Origin: Gnetum montanum
Taxonomy: Eukaryota > Streptophyta > Gnetopsida > Gnetales > Gnetaceae
Direction: 5' to 3'
Length of the DNA stretch: 64,000 nucleotides
NCBI GenBank assembly: GCA_015680685.1
Contig: MNCI01004886.1
Location: forward strand, 106,600 to 170,599
Within the stretch, counting starts at the first letter, position 1, and each line of letters starts with the position of its first letter. A model generated the notes under the pieces. That model saw nothing but the letters and a program-made list of their open reading frames with translations, searched no databases and had not been told where the DNA came from. The position numbers and the translations under genes were made by a program. This document shows positions 10,401-22,164 of this stretch, one piece after another.

Positions 10401-12056
10401 TTAATCCTGCTTGTTATTAAAATGGGGATATCCCCCATAACTAAACGGTTGAGCATGGGGAGGATTAATAAATGAAAGATGAGGATCCTTGCATGTTGGA
10501 AATACCGAAACTTGGTCATACTTACCCCATTGGGGTTCACACACCTGATTATAGTAAACATAGTGGGGCAATTTATAAGATGTGGTTCCTAGATAAAGAG
10601 TTGACCCACTATGATACTTGGGACAATAAGATGATATGCAAGGATCAGGATGTCGCTCTCCATGGTTGTATTCATTGGGCCATATGGTTGTTGGAGTGTT
10701 AATTGGTGGCCCTGATGAAGTAACACGAGGCGTTTGGTTCGAAGAGAAGGGTGCACCACAGTGTTGGACTTGTGCTAAGTTGGAGAATGCAGTGGCCTTG
10801 GAAATGTATTGTTCCTTCCTACAGTCATGTCTAAATAAGGGATGCCTTTGATGTTGAGGAGGTCTCTCACTGCTGTTGGCAATAGTAGCATAAGTAACGT
10901 TCGTGGGTTGTTGCTGTGGTGTAGACACTTTAGGAACAATAGGTGATGATGTAGAAGGAGGGAAAGGATGATAATGTTGAAATTTAGGAGAAGTGTAAGG
11001 TCCACAAGGAGGTGGTTGTGTTGAGAACATGGGCTGATAGTACTGAGGAGAATCATAATGCGGCGAGATAGAGTATGTTGACCTAGTTGGAGAAATAGGA
11101 TGTTGGACTAGATAAGCATTTGGATTCGAGTGATATGAAGGGTGTCTCCAGTTTAGGGATGGCTTCCCCCATGACTGGGATTGCTACCATTGTGATTGAA
11201 TACAGTATCTTTGTATGAACTCTGGGTGTAATGTGTTTCCCCAATGCTCATATAAATGTAACAAGATTGGGCATTGGCCCTTGGGGTAATCGTATAGGCA
11301 AATGTTGCATTCATATGTATGATCAATAATTGAGCTCTTATTTCCCTCATCCATTCTTTCCGATTGTCTAATGATATTTTATCTTGCTTCTCGGGTTGTC
11401 AAAACTCTATCTCCAATAATATTGATATATTCCCCACACTTTTTATGCATCCATTCTAGCAACTTATTAATCTTTTCCTCAACTTCCTCTAATGATTGTT
11501 GTACTGGCAAAGATGGTTCNNNNNNNNNNNNNNNNNNNNNNNNNNNNNNNNNNNNNNNNNNNNNNNNNNNNNNNNNNNNNNNNNNNNNNNNNNNNNNNNN
11601 NNNNNNNNNNNNNNNNNNNNNNNNNNNNNNNNNNNNNNNNNNNNNNNNNNNNNNNNNNNNNNNNNNNNNNNNNNNNNNNNNNNNNNNNNNNNNNNNNNNN
11701 NNNNNNNNNNNNNNNNNNNNNNNNNNNNNNNGTATTGAATTTGGTTTTAACGATCTATACCATACTTTTGCTTGGCCAACGAGTGTCATAGGAAAGAGCT
11801 TGAGTGTTTGCCAACCATTATCAATGTTGTTCCATGCACAGGCATCGTAGAAGGCTTGTAAATGTTGTTGCGGATCTAAGTCATAGCCTCCTAAGAAATT
11901 GGGAAAGTTGTTTAAATCAAGCCTGGGTAGGTGGCTCTCTTTACGATGTCTACAGGAGATCCGAATAGCCTCTTGTATTTGTGTTAGACTTGTAGTGGCC
12001 CATAGGGGTTCATTGTCGTCGAGTAAGTTGTGCTTTCGTGTGTTGGGATGATCGCA
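10401..12056 (-). pseudogene. gag of element A (N-terminally truncated, with assembly gap)
   Basis: Frames on the minus strand encode the family Gag: HPNTRKHNL, the core LPRLDLNNFPNFLGGYDLDPQQHLQAFYDAC, and LKLFPMTLVGQAKVWYRSLKP. This is a Retrotrans_gag-type capsid region. A Pro/Tyr/Ser-rich C-terminal region follows. A knuckle region lies at about 11230-11320. The N-terminal residues are missing: the coding sequence runs straight into the middle of the 5' LTR at about 12057. The reading frame is broken, and an assembly gap removes the middle. The protein would have packaged element RNA. Confidence 0.75.
11520..11731. other. Assembly gap (212 N) inside gag of element A
   Basis: A run of N of undetermined content. 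By comparison with the gag of element H, it covers the segment between the capsid core and the Glu/Lys-rich region. Reading frames that cross it are not real evidence of coding. Confidence 0.99.
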
Positions 12057-12751
12057 ATTCACTGTCTTCCCACCTGGACTAGTATTAGCTTTGTCACGTA
12101 TCGTTTAGTCCAGAGTGAGATGTATGATGTGTTCCTAGACTAATGCTACTCCTGGGTATGATGGGAAATAATATCAACTAAGCTAGGAGAGAGAGGGTGA
12201 GAGAGAATCTAAGCTAGCCTAAGTGCGATGAGCATCTGTTCCTCAATCATCCATACACATCTTGGACCTTGTGCACCACTACCATTGGGATTACCAAATG
12301 CATGGCCTAGGTACGCTACTGGGTTACCTAGTAGTCACACTTGAATGCTCATGATTAAGTCGTACTCATTCCGCGTTACTAGGAGATAAGGGTAGAGAGA
12401 TATTAATTAAGAACGCAGTAAATAACAATAACAATTAAATAAATAATTAAGCTAAGTGGATGCTGCAATGATGAAGTAATCTCGATCTTTATTGCTGATC
12501 ATGTGCATGTCCAAGTACGTCACACTCAAATAAGGATGCCATACAATTACAATCATCACACTGCGGGCATGCACTGGGAGAAAAGGGTTGAGAGGAAAAA
12601 CTGATGTACTAAAAACTATTGAAAAATTAAACTTCTAAAAACTGACTTCCAAATTTGCCAACCTCTTATTTATAGATGAGGAGACAGGCTGTGATATCAC
12701 GTACACGATATCAGGGGTGCGATATCGCAGTCAAAAATTCATGACTCATCA
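12057..12751 (-). repeat. Truncated 5' LTR of element A
   Basis: 695 bp matching the start and middle of the LTR. It ends (in element sense begins) TGATGAGTC at 12751 and has three GATATC words and CTATAAATAA. The last roughly 110-150 bp of the LTR, the primer-binding site, the leader and the first codons of gag are missing; LTR sequence is joined directly to gag codons at about 12057. Confidence 0.85.
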
Positions 12752-12756
12752 ATATA

Positions 12757-13802
12757 TATATCTAAGCTAGTTTGAATTATCTATCATGGATGTTTGCTCA
12801 TTCTTTTAAACATTTTGGTTATGGATCCTTAATTTTTTAAGTGTGCATGCTTTCTTCACGTTATGTGTTACATCCATTCTTTTATTTATTTATTTTGGTT
12901 TATCATTAGTTATGAAATACATATATTCACTCAACTATGAATTCTTTCCTTTTTGTTTTGGAGTTACTTCTTTGCATCTTTGCTTTTATACTCTAAATCT
13001 GATTTTTTATTTTTAATATATTTCTTTTTTAGGATCCAACACCTAGTTAATGTTAGTGGTCTAATTACAAAAAAAAAGGCATCACACAAGATTAGGTAAT
13101 ATGCTTGATATCTCAGGTTATCATCTAACACAATGCATTATTATCAAAAAGTAGTGAGGCATTAGTAGTGTCCATGTCATGAAGTTCTTGAGTTATATTG
13201 GCAATTTTCCATTTGAATTCTTTCCTCCTCTCATCATAGCTTGCTTCAATGTCCTAAATGTTCACTAGTTCATTATGATCTAGCCTATCGTTATGTGGAT
13301 AGAACTTGATCATCTTGGCTCTATTCTTAGCCTTGTATAGTGCAAGTTCATAAACAAAATGAGCAAATAGTTTGGTAATCTCCTTCAACTCACTGTCCTT
13401 ATGCTACAAATCTAAATCACGTTGTTTTTTCTTTACCTCAAGAAGTGAAAATTTTTCCATAGTTATTGTTAACTTATCTTCCTTCTCAACTATGCAAATC
13501 TATATGCCTACGTAATGTAGCACAAATTATACAAATAAGTGGAATTCTATTATAAGGACCATCATTTGGAATGATGCTAAGGTGCTCATTGCTCATGTCG
13601 AAGACCTAAGTTCAAACTTGTGCGCAACCACTCAAAGAGATTATGCTTTTGCTCATCAATATTATAGCTCTAGGTGATGATCCTTTTTTAGATAAAAATC
13701 TATTCTAACAATATCATGCTAATTAAGAAAGTTCAACTCACAACTATTAATCCAATAATTAAATTAAGAAATAAAATTGAGCTAATAAAGTCTTTAATAT
13801 TG
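12757..13802. other. AT-rich spacer between elements A and B
   Basis: Flanking sequence not belonging to the LTR family described here. Minus-strand reading of about 13150-13450 gives a Lys/Glu-rich, coiled-coil-like peptide (for example YDERRKEFKWKIANITQEL) with stops, perhaps a remnant of another transposon protein. Otherwise nothing is recognised. The same pre-insertion sequence continues at 22022-22164 and 23012-23127. Confidence 0.4.
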
Positions 13803-13807
13803 ATAGG

Positions 13808-14607
13808 TGATGAGCCGTGATATCGCTTCCGCCCCCGTGATATCGCGTACGCAATATCACGGCCCGTTGCAACATTTATAAATAAGAGGCGGCTTTCCCT
13901 TGTTTCTCCATCTAGATTTAGACTCTTAGCCAAACTATAGTAGTTTTACCATTCCAGAGTTAGAATAATTTCCATGTGCCCGCAGTAGGAGTCTTAAAGT
14001 GAACGGATCTTTATTCGAGCAAATTGTACTTGAGCACACATTTGTGTACGACAATGAAGACAAAATTTTTGATAAACCTTGCAGCATGTGGACTAAGCTA
14101 AATAGGATTTAATTATGGTTAAATGTTTAAATGCTTTCTTAGTTAATTGAATCTCTCTCAACCCTTGACTCTCCTAGTTAAGTGTATTCGATATGATCGC
14201 TTCGAGCACATGTGCAATGCTTGGTAACCTAGTAACGAATAGCGTTTGGTAATCCCAACAGCGTTGCACTGGTTCAGGGTGTGTGTGGTAAGTGGGAACA
14301 GATACTGGTGCTAGGACAATTAGAACTTAGTTAGTGAGTAGTTAATATAAGTTAGTCACTTAGTCTCTTCACCCTTTCCCTATTAGCGTAAAGACATTAA
14401 AAGATAAAAGATATAAAAAATCACATACCTCAAACTTACTTAACCATACAACCGTGACAATATAAGTAAGTTTGGGAAGACAATGATTGATTAACCTTAA
14501 GTGTTCCATTAGGGCGTGTAAGCACTTAGTCCTTGGAGTTCGACTCGATTGCGCGTGAGACACTCGTATTCGTATGGTTAAGTGTAGGGGTACCTCGCCA
14601 CTTATCA
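13808..14607 (+). repeat. 5' LTR of element B
   Basis: Starts TGATGAGCC and ends CACTTATCA. U3 holds GTGATATCGC, GTGATATCGCG and a related CAATATCAC word, followed by TTTATAAATAAGAGG at about 13875-13888. The stretch downstream of TATA and the 3' end (GGGGTACCTCGCCAC) are shared with the other LTRs. Confidence 0.92.
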
Positions 14608-14608
14608 T

Positions 14609-14625
14609 TGGCACCATTGTCGGGG
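14609..14625 (+). other. Primer-binding site of element B (tRNA-Asp type)
   Basis: TGGCACCATTGTCGGGG begins one nucleotide after the LTR. The complement of the 3' end of plant tRNA-Asp(GUC) is TGGCGCCGTTGCCGGGG, so it matches at most positions, with differences that are all transitions. A tRNA-Asp primer is characteristic of Athila-type elements. Confidence 0.85.
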
Positions 14626-14769
14626 ACTTAGTTGTTTGTGTGCTATGTAGAACATAGGAAATCATCCATATCGTTGGGAAGCTAAAATGAACCCTTAGGG
14701 TTAATCAAGAAAAAAATAAGATAATGGTAAAATAGCACACTGAATAAGACAAAAATTTCTTCTTCTTCG

Positions 14770-17700
14770 GATAAGAGCATTTCACTACCTAGGACCAACG
14801 CAAGAGACAATCGGTGGTACAACACAAGTAACTCAGATCTGCTAGTTCCTCAATAGTTCCAAGTGGTATATATTCATCACGATGAATATTTACCCGACTT
14901 CACCTTTATTCTCCATCAAGATGAGCAACTGCGTTGGAGAGACTTGGAGGGTAACATAGTGTTGCCTCCAAACTGAGCAGTCCCCAACATGCTCCTTCGT
15001 GCTCTTGCATGAATAGGCATGTCACAGTTATATAGAAAATATGTTGCATGCGAGCACCACGCAAGGGACTAGCATCCCATAGAAGTGCAACGTCAACGGG
15101 ACTTGCAATAGGAGAGATACTATACATCGTTAAAGGGAAAAAGACCCCATAATGCTCCACTCATCTTAAGCGAAATTGAGGGTGGTCAACCTATTTCAAT
15201 AGGTTCTCCACAAAATGATGTTCCCCCTCCTAACGATGGTGAGGATGTAGTGTATTAGAACCTTCACTCCACGATTCACAATCCTGGTTCTGATTCCCAT
15301 GAACACCAAGTGTTCAACGAGGGAACACAAACACATGATAAGGGTGGGCATTCTGATCATCATCACGATCGGGGTCGAGACCACCGAAGAGAAGGTAGGA
15401 AACATCATCATGGTGATGGTTCTTCTTCTTCTTCACCTTCATCATCACATTCACCCTCTCCTTCAATATCAGGACGCAGTCATAAGGAACCTAACCTTGA
15501 GGATAAGGGTAAATAGAGTGAGAAACCCCGATGAGAGAGTCGAGAGCGAGAATGAGGGCACTCGAAGGAATCGAGGCATGGAAGAAGGGAGAGTAGGGAA
15601 CCATGTAGACATCACAGACACTACAAACGAAATGATCACAAAGAACCCCTACTCGCAACCTGAAGCATGTTAGACATAACGGAGGCTGTGAGAATTCCCA
15701 TAAGGCACCAAAAATATAGTAGGATCAAGAGGTTAGATATGAATAACATCCCACGATTTGAGGGGGGATACAACGTTGATCCTCAAAATCATCTACAAGC
15801 ATTCCATGATGCATGTGCCTTGCAGAACATAGAAAATGAGTGGAAAAAACTAAAGTTGTTCCCAAGGACACTAGTAAAGGAAGCAGAAAGCTAGTATCGG
15901 TCCTTAGAACCGGAAACCATTAGGAGGTGGAGTACGATGCTAGAACTGTTTAATGATAAGTATTAAACGTACTCCCAAGGGTCCAACCTGCAAAAGCAAA
16001 TCCAAGGATGGAAGCAAGGAACTCATGAACCCTTAGATGTTGCCATAGGCTATTATTATGCACTGTTACATCGTTGCCCGGGCCATGGTTACTCACAGCA
16101 GGATCAACTACGCCATCTCATAGATGGACTTAGGCATAAAACTATGAGAACCCTTGGAATGTATGCCCAAGAGAGATTATTAGATCTTAGGTCCCATCAG
16201 ATTCATAAATTGCTGGAGTAAGTAGCTAAAGAAGAAGGAGAGCTACGTAAGAGAGAAAGTGCAAAAGAGTACAATCGTGATCCTTCCCTCTGAAAAAGGG
16301 GAGTGAGATTCTGTGAGGAGGAGGAAGAGTCACCACTCAAAGAGATGGTACATAGGAAAACCTTGTCACTCCAAAAATTAATAACAGAAGTGTTGGCAAA
16401 GGTAGACCAAATGTGGGACTCCTTAGATAGTAGATTTGAATCTATTCTCCAAATCTAGAGGAGTCTAAGGAGTGAGGTAGTGACTATGACAAAAAGAAAA
16501 AGAGGGATTTCGACCATGCATGTAACAAAGGTAAGGGTAAAATGGCCATCATCGAAGAGGTTGTGGATTATGATATGGACAATGATGGTGGATGTGAGAT
16601 ATGCCAGTATGACCATCCTAAGGGATGTTGCCCAGTAATCTCACATTTGCAAGAGTTCAAGGTGTATGCACTTAATCCACGACTTAACAAACGACAAGCA
16701 CCTCGAAGGTTACCTTATTCCCAAGGTAACCTGAGGCAGTTCCACCAACCATTAATGTATTATCCAAGTGGAACTCCACCACAACCTATTGAGCAACACT
16801 AATAGTGGCAATACCCACAGTCATGGGGGATGCCACCACCAAGGCAATAATACCCTTACCAGCAACCGGATCCATATGACTATTATGTGCAGCAGCCAAT
16901 CTCTCCAAGTGACTCTGTTGGTCACGTTACTCCACAACATCACTACTAAGCTTGAGAGTATTATAGGACTCCTTTTCCTAGGGGAGACATACCACATACA
17001 TACCATCCTCCAAATCCATTCGCAACTCTCACATCGATCGCTCCATTACCACCTGCTCTAGCAATGTAAGGGGAACTCCCCACTCAACCACAGCAACGCA
17101 ATGCTACGAGAGCTGTAAACCTTCAACCTGCTACTAGTTCTGACAACCGTACAAAGAGAAGACCTTTTTTCAGAACCAACAGTCCAAACAAGCTCTCACA
17201 ACCACAAGTAGTTGAGCCTCTGAGCGTTTCTCCATCAAATAAGGTTTCAGAGCTCCCTTCAAACCAAAAATAGAGCTTAAAACACACGATTATGTTAACA
17301 CATACTGTCACTAACTGGATTAAGGAGGGCCACCTGAAACACCACAAAACTTTGGACCTAACACTTTCGAACAAGAATCGAGCTAAGTCATGATGCTTCC
17401 CAACATGACCGAAACTTGCAAACTTCACAAACAGCATCAAACGGAGTCAAATCAAACAAGTAAAAGTTCCTCGAGATCCACTGGTGACTATATCAACATT
17501 TGGCAACAAGAATCGCAAGTTTCAAACTCAAAACACTTAGTTTTGACTAAGTATACTTCTTGCACACCAGCTTGCATGCCCAGCATGTGGCTCAGCGTGC
17601 AGCAACTTTTGAGCTCCAAAAACTCATCAAAACAAGCCAAAAATGAAGGTCTGGACTCTCCATGACCATCCCTAAGGTCCCCAGTAGCTCTCAGGCTCCT

Positions 17701-19650
17701 GAAAATCAAGTTTTGGACTCCAAATGATGGGTTTTCATTTCTGCATGCCCAGCGTGCACCATCAAGGATCTCTCAAAATAGGCACCCCAGAACAAGATCT
17801 CCACCTACAATCAACTCTCAGAGGCAAGGCAATTGTCAGGTATCATCCTAGGCTCCCAAAAATGAAGATTCAACCTCGAAATGATGCACTTTAATGACGT
17901 ATATTCTGAGCATACATACTCTGCATTCCCAGCGTGCACGCCCAGCGCGTAGCACAGTGTACGCCACTTGAAGCCTTCCAAAACCATGTTAGATCAAGTC
18001 CAAATGAACTGAAAATCCATAGGCAGCATTCTCATGACACCCGAGCTCAAATCCAAGGGCCAAGTTCAAGATTCTCTGTTGTAACAGTAATGTTCGTTTG
18101 TAAAGTTCAATTCTTTTGTATTGGTCAAGTCTGTATGCTGGGTTCATACACCCAGTGTGTACACGCTGGCATGTAGCACAATGTACAGTTGTAATATTCT
18201 TTACACTCGGGCAACGCAGCCACATGTCATCCAACTTGAAATTTTCTCATCAACGGCCACTCATATCAATCCGGATCCAAATTTCACGCCCTAAAACCTA
18301 TAAAAACCCCAATTTTCCACCAAGTAAAGGAGGAGGGGATTAAACAAAATCACATTGGGAGACGATTTGGAACACCAACCCTGCACGCTGGACTTCTACC
18401 CTGCACGTTGACCATATAGCCTTCACGCTGTGCCTGTAGTCCAAACCAACATACCATCATCCCTCCGCATCCATCGGGGCTCTTCATCCGCTTTGTGTCA
18501 GATCCACAACTGCGTTCAGACCGGTGCACTGTAATCTTCATTTTGCAATAAAATTTCTTCATTTATGATTAAGATTTGTTATAGTTTTCATTCATTCTTA
18601 CTTACCTCTTTTTTTATATTTCTGCACATTACGTTCTGGTTTATGTTTGTTACGCTATTTACAAATAACCTAGCGTATTGCACATTGGCATACGTTTGGG
18701 GAAATCCTTGTCTGATCCATGTGCGAACCACCCAAGGTACTCTACCTTCGTCAGTTCCATCTCGTCCTCAAGCAAAGGTAGAGTCTTCTGTGCCTGTCTG
18801 TAGATCTCTCAGTGTTTATTTCATTCCAGCCTTGCACCGACGATTCCGGATGATACATCACCTTCCCAGAAAATTCTCTGATCCTGGAAGTCCTTTAATT
18901 TCTCTCTAAGTCGTTGGGAATGAACCACATAAAGCTCTTCTAAACTTAGGTTCTGGAGTCAACTTAATATCACAAGAGATGTATAAATCCTGGAACTTGC
19001 TTCCACTAAAAAAGAGCAATATTCGCTTAAAGCTGGCTAACCAGTCCATCATTGTTCCCTTGGGACTGGTGGAGGACATCGTTACCACTGTGTGTGGTTG
19101 AACATACCCAGCTAATTTCTTAGTGATACAACTAAACAATGACAAAGGGAACTTCCCAATAATAATGGGAAGGGCATAGCTAAGCACCATAAACGCATGC
19201 CTAGGAATCCATGATCTTTCCCTGGAAATATCTAAGAAAAACACTTTTGGGAAGATCGAGACGAAGAAAGTTCCATGCATCACATACAGTGATACAGGGT
19301 GTGATTATGTACATGAATGCTCAACATTGCCTGCATGCAACTGGTGTGCACAAGAAATTAACATACAAAAGTGCCTCTATGTAGCAACCACACAACAAAA
19401 AGACACCTCGTGGTTGATAGTTGATTCAAAGAGCAACTTACCAACATGCATGGAGCTAACTGGGGGAACAACTTATGCTCACATCAAAAGCATAGATACA
19501 CTGGAGCAAGACCATCACCAACTTCCAACCCTTAACCTGAAAACATCAATTAGGAGAAGTTGGACACTTCTAAAAAATTCAAACAAACGCTCATTATTTC
19601 GGATCTCTCCCTTTCAATTCAGTCATGGGAGAGATGGCCACCTATGCTGA
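14770..19650 (+). pseudogene. gag-protease of element B, interrupted and degenerate
   Basis: Order: a charged N-terminal region with His/Arg- and Ser-rich stretches (about 15300-15510), then the capsid core (about 15670-16190: NNIPRFEGGYNVDPQNHLQAF, HRCPGHGY). A Glu/Lys-rich segment follows, then the zinc knuckle CEICQYDHPKGCCP (about 16590-16632; C-x2-C-x3-H-x3-C). Next is a Pro-rich region, then after the inserted LTR the protease region (18858-19650) ending DGHLC-stop. The retropepsin motif expected as LLDSGSGVNLIS reads LLNLGSGVNLIS, so the catalytic Asp and the Ser are lost. The flap-to-end motif IIMGRA is kept. Many stops and frameshifts; no RT follows. Function lost. Confidence 0.8.
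17335..18857 (+). mobile_element. Solo LTR of an unrelated retrotransposon inserted in element B
   Basis: A 1,523-bp insert beginning TGAAACACC and ending GATGATACA, splitting the codons of a conserved HTVTxWxKxGHLPRK segment. Flanks are CCACC (17330-17334) and TCACC (18858-18862), a 5-bp duplication with one substitution. A promoter-like CCTATAAAAACC is near 18297 and an AATAAA is near 18547. The U3 part contains many variants of the word CCCAGCGTGCAC. No internal region is present. Its family is not determined; it differs from the surrounding LTR family. Confidence 0.8.
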
Positions 19651-21202
19651 TCAATCAAGGCCCTCAGTTCCTTTTTAAGTTTTTGTTTTACACATTTTTG
19701 TTTTACAAATTTCTTTAACTTTTCTTATTTTTGTTTTGCAACATCATTCATACTTTTTCGTTTACTTGTGTGTTTATCTATTTTGTTAAGTTTGTCACCT
19801 AATAAGTGCTCCTAAAGATGGTATGAACTGTATTCCATTGATTGCTAATGTTTGGTTTTTACCTTTGAGTTATGACGTTGATACTAAGGTATGGTTCTTT
19901 TGATATAATAAGCAATGAGTCCACGTCATCCATGCATNAGATGAAATAATCATCTGGGCTACAAGCACTGGTTATGGAACTAAATAAATATGTTTCCTCT
20001 AACTAAATCCCTTCTCGCTTCCTACTTTCTCCTTTTTTGTTTCGTCGGAATGGTAGTGACTCTTTGGTGGAGCATTCTTGTTACTTCAAGTGGATGGATT
20101 GGCTGAATGTATTAATGCAAAGTCACTGGATGTGGTTTGTTTGAGGCTGGATTTGGAATGAGATCTACTAAGTCACATTAACCATTAATACACAAGAGGC
20201 TGTACACCACCTTGTTATTGAGACTCTATTCCATTTTTTCATTCCCATCATTCTTTCTCCATTTTCACCTCATTGCCGGTTGCATCAACAGTCCGTATTT
20301 TGGTTGATGCATTATTTTCTTTTTGGTAAACTCTCATGGTTAAGAATTTAACTCTTGCTTCCAAATAGCATTTCTAGAGCCTACGGACTCTTTGAATGTG
20401 GGATTGTTAGGACATTAAGGGCATGAGCCTGCTTTAGGGAGGAGCCACTGGCATTCCTATTTGATGCATCTATTAATTTCTTTCCCTTAAAAATTTTCTG
20501 CAAATCAATTTTTATTTTGTTCATTTCCATCTTCGACATCCATTTGATCGGCATTGCCATTGTTTCTTTTTCTTCGTCTTTCTTATTCTTTATTTTTTTT
20601 CCATTCTCTAGCTATAGGAGGTTCGCTCTTAGTCATGGGGGTCCTAGTCCAATTTTTTCAATTTTCTCTTACCCCTGCACCTCGGGTAGTCACCACTATT
20701 ATATCTCCAGATCCGCATCAACCATATCACAACTTAGCCAATGGACCTTACACTGAGGCAAGGTATCAACTGCATTGTGATTCATTTACCCTTGCTAATA
20801 TAAGACTGTGTTGTGTGTGCAGATGGAAATCATATAATAATGGATTGGATCTGGAGGAAACATTTGGAATGGATTGGTGTTGAAGTAGTTATGCAAGGAA
20901 CAAGATTGATGGTGCGCTTACGGATGAACAACGAAAGTCGCAATCTTGGCATTGGCAGCAATAGACTTCTTCTTTTCTTTCTCTCTTCTCTCTTCTCTCT
21001 CAGCTGCCAAATAAGTTTGGATGTCAAATGTGTTTAGTGTTCACTCTTGTTATCATGAACACTAATTTTGTCATGTATTGTAATGATGATCTGTTCACAT
21101 GTCTCCTCGTTCACCATTAGTATCATTCAAGTCAGTAATCCCATACCTTTCCAATATTTTGTAAGGAACTCGAGGACAAGTTTTCATTCAGTCATGGGGG
21201 TA
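19651..21202 (+). other. 3' non-coding region and polypurine tract of element B
   Basis: Begins with a T-rich stretch (TTTTGTTTTACA repeats) directly after the protease stop. It includes the family's conserved block (20408-20457, GCTTTAGGGAGGAGCCACTG), an internal purine tract (TTAGTCATGGGGG, 20629-20641) and the final polypurine tract CAGTCATGGGGG at 21189-21200, two bases before the LTR. No reverse transcriptase, integrase or ORF2 sequence is seen. A single ambiguous base is at 19938. Confidence 0.7.
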
Positions 21203-22016
21203 TGATCAGCCGCGATATCACGTATGCGATATCGCATCCAAGATATCGCGTCTGCCCTCGTGATATCGCAGCCCACCACAACATCTATAAATAAGAGGCA
21301 GCTTTCCCTTGTTTCTCCATCTAGATCTAGACCCTTAGCCAAACTATAGCAGTTTTACCATTTCAAAGTTAGAATAATTTCCATGTGCCCGCAATAGGAG
21401 TCTTAAAGTGAACGGATCTTTATTCGAACAAATTGTACCTAAGCACACATTTGTGTACGGCAATAAAGACGAACTTTCTGATAAACCTTGCAGCATGTGG
21501 ACTAAGCTAAATAGGATTTAATTATTGTTAAATGTTTAAATGCTTTCTTAGTTAATTGAATCTCTCTCAACCCTTGACTCTCCTAGTTAAGTGCATTCAG
21601 TACGACCGCTTTGAGCATATGTGCAATGCTTGGTAACCCAGTAACGAATAGCGTTTGGTAATCCCAGCAGCGTTACACTAGTTTAGGGTGTGTGCGGTAA
21701 GTGGGAACGGATACTGGTGCTAGGACAATTATAACTTAGTTAGTGAGTAGTTAATATAAGTTAGTCACTTAGTCTCTTCACCCTTTCCCTATTAGCGTAA
21801 AGACATTAAAAGATAGAAGATATAAAAAATCACATATCTCAAACTTACTTAACCATACAACCATGACAATACAAGTAAGTTTGGGAAGACAGCAATTGAT
21901 TAACCTTAAGTGTTCCATTAGGGCATGTAAGCACTTAGTCCTTGGAGTTCAACCGGATCGCACATGAGATGCTCGTATTCGTATAGTTGAGTGTAGGGGT
22001 ACCTCGCCACTCATCA
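21203..22016 (+). repeat. 3' LTR of element B
   Basis: 814 bp, starting TGATCAGCC and ending CACTCATCA. It has four GATATC words against two full ones (plus one variant) in the 5' LTR, which accounts for most of the length difference. TATA region CTATAAATAAGAGG is near 21290. Confidence 0.92.
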
Positions 22017-22164
22017 ATAGGGATCTCCTTAGCCAACATTACAAGTGGTCTATCAAAATGATGCATGACGAACCAATCATAAACATCAAAGAACACAGGA
22101 ACATGAATCACAAAGTTTAGTTATGTATATCATTGCATTTAAAAAATCAAAATTTTATAGTATA

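Larger units (their letters stand above)
5910..12751 (-). mobile_element. Element A: non-autonomous Athila-like LTR retrotransposon (gag + ORF2, no pol)
   Basis: A complete insertion flanked by ATATA at 5905-5909 and 12752-12756 (an AT-rich site, so the match is less telling than for the other elements). In element orientation it has a truncated 5' LTR (12751-12057), gag remnants (12056-10401), a non-coding spacer, ORF2 remnants (7682-6915), a polypurine tract and the 3' LTR (6722-5910). There is no trace of reverse transcriptase or integrase. Removing the nested solo LTR leaves about 6.0 kb, close to element H (about 6.06 kb). The order of parts matches elements D and H. Confidence 0.85.
13808..22016 (+). 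mobile_element. Element B: non-autonomous Athila-like LTR retrotransposon (gag-protease, no RT/integrase)
   Basis: Complete, with perfect target duplications ATAGG at 13803-13807 and 22017-22021, LTRs of 800 and 814 bp, a tRNA-Asp-type primer site and a polypurine tract. The internal region encodes Gag with a zinc knuckle and a retropepsin-like domain (interrupted by an unrelated solo LTR), then about 1.55 kb without coding before the 3' LTR. Without the insert the element is about 6.7 kb. It is the same type as element E. By eye its two LTRs differ by several per cent, mostly transitions. Confidence 0.9.

Noticed and set aside
11371-11850. Open frames that span the run of N
   Set aside because: They are open only because N translates to no stop; the real coding strand here is the minus-strand gag.
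14608-14626. A tRNA gene near the LTR end
   Set aside because: Only the complement of the tRNA-Asp 3' end is present; this is a primer-binding site, not a tRNA gene.
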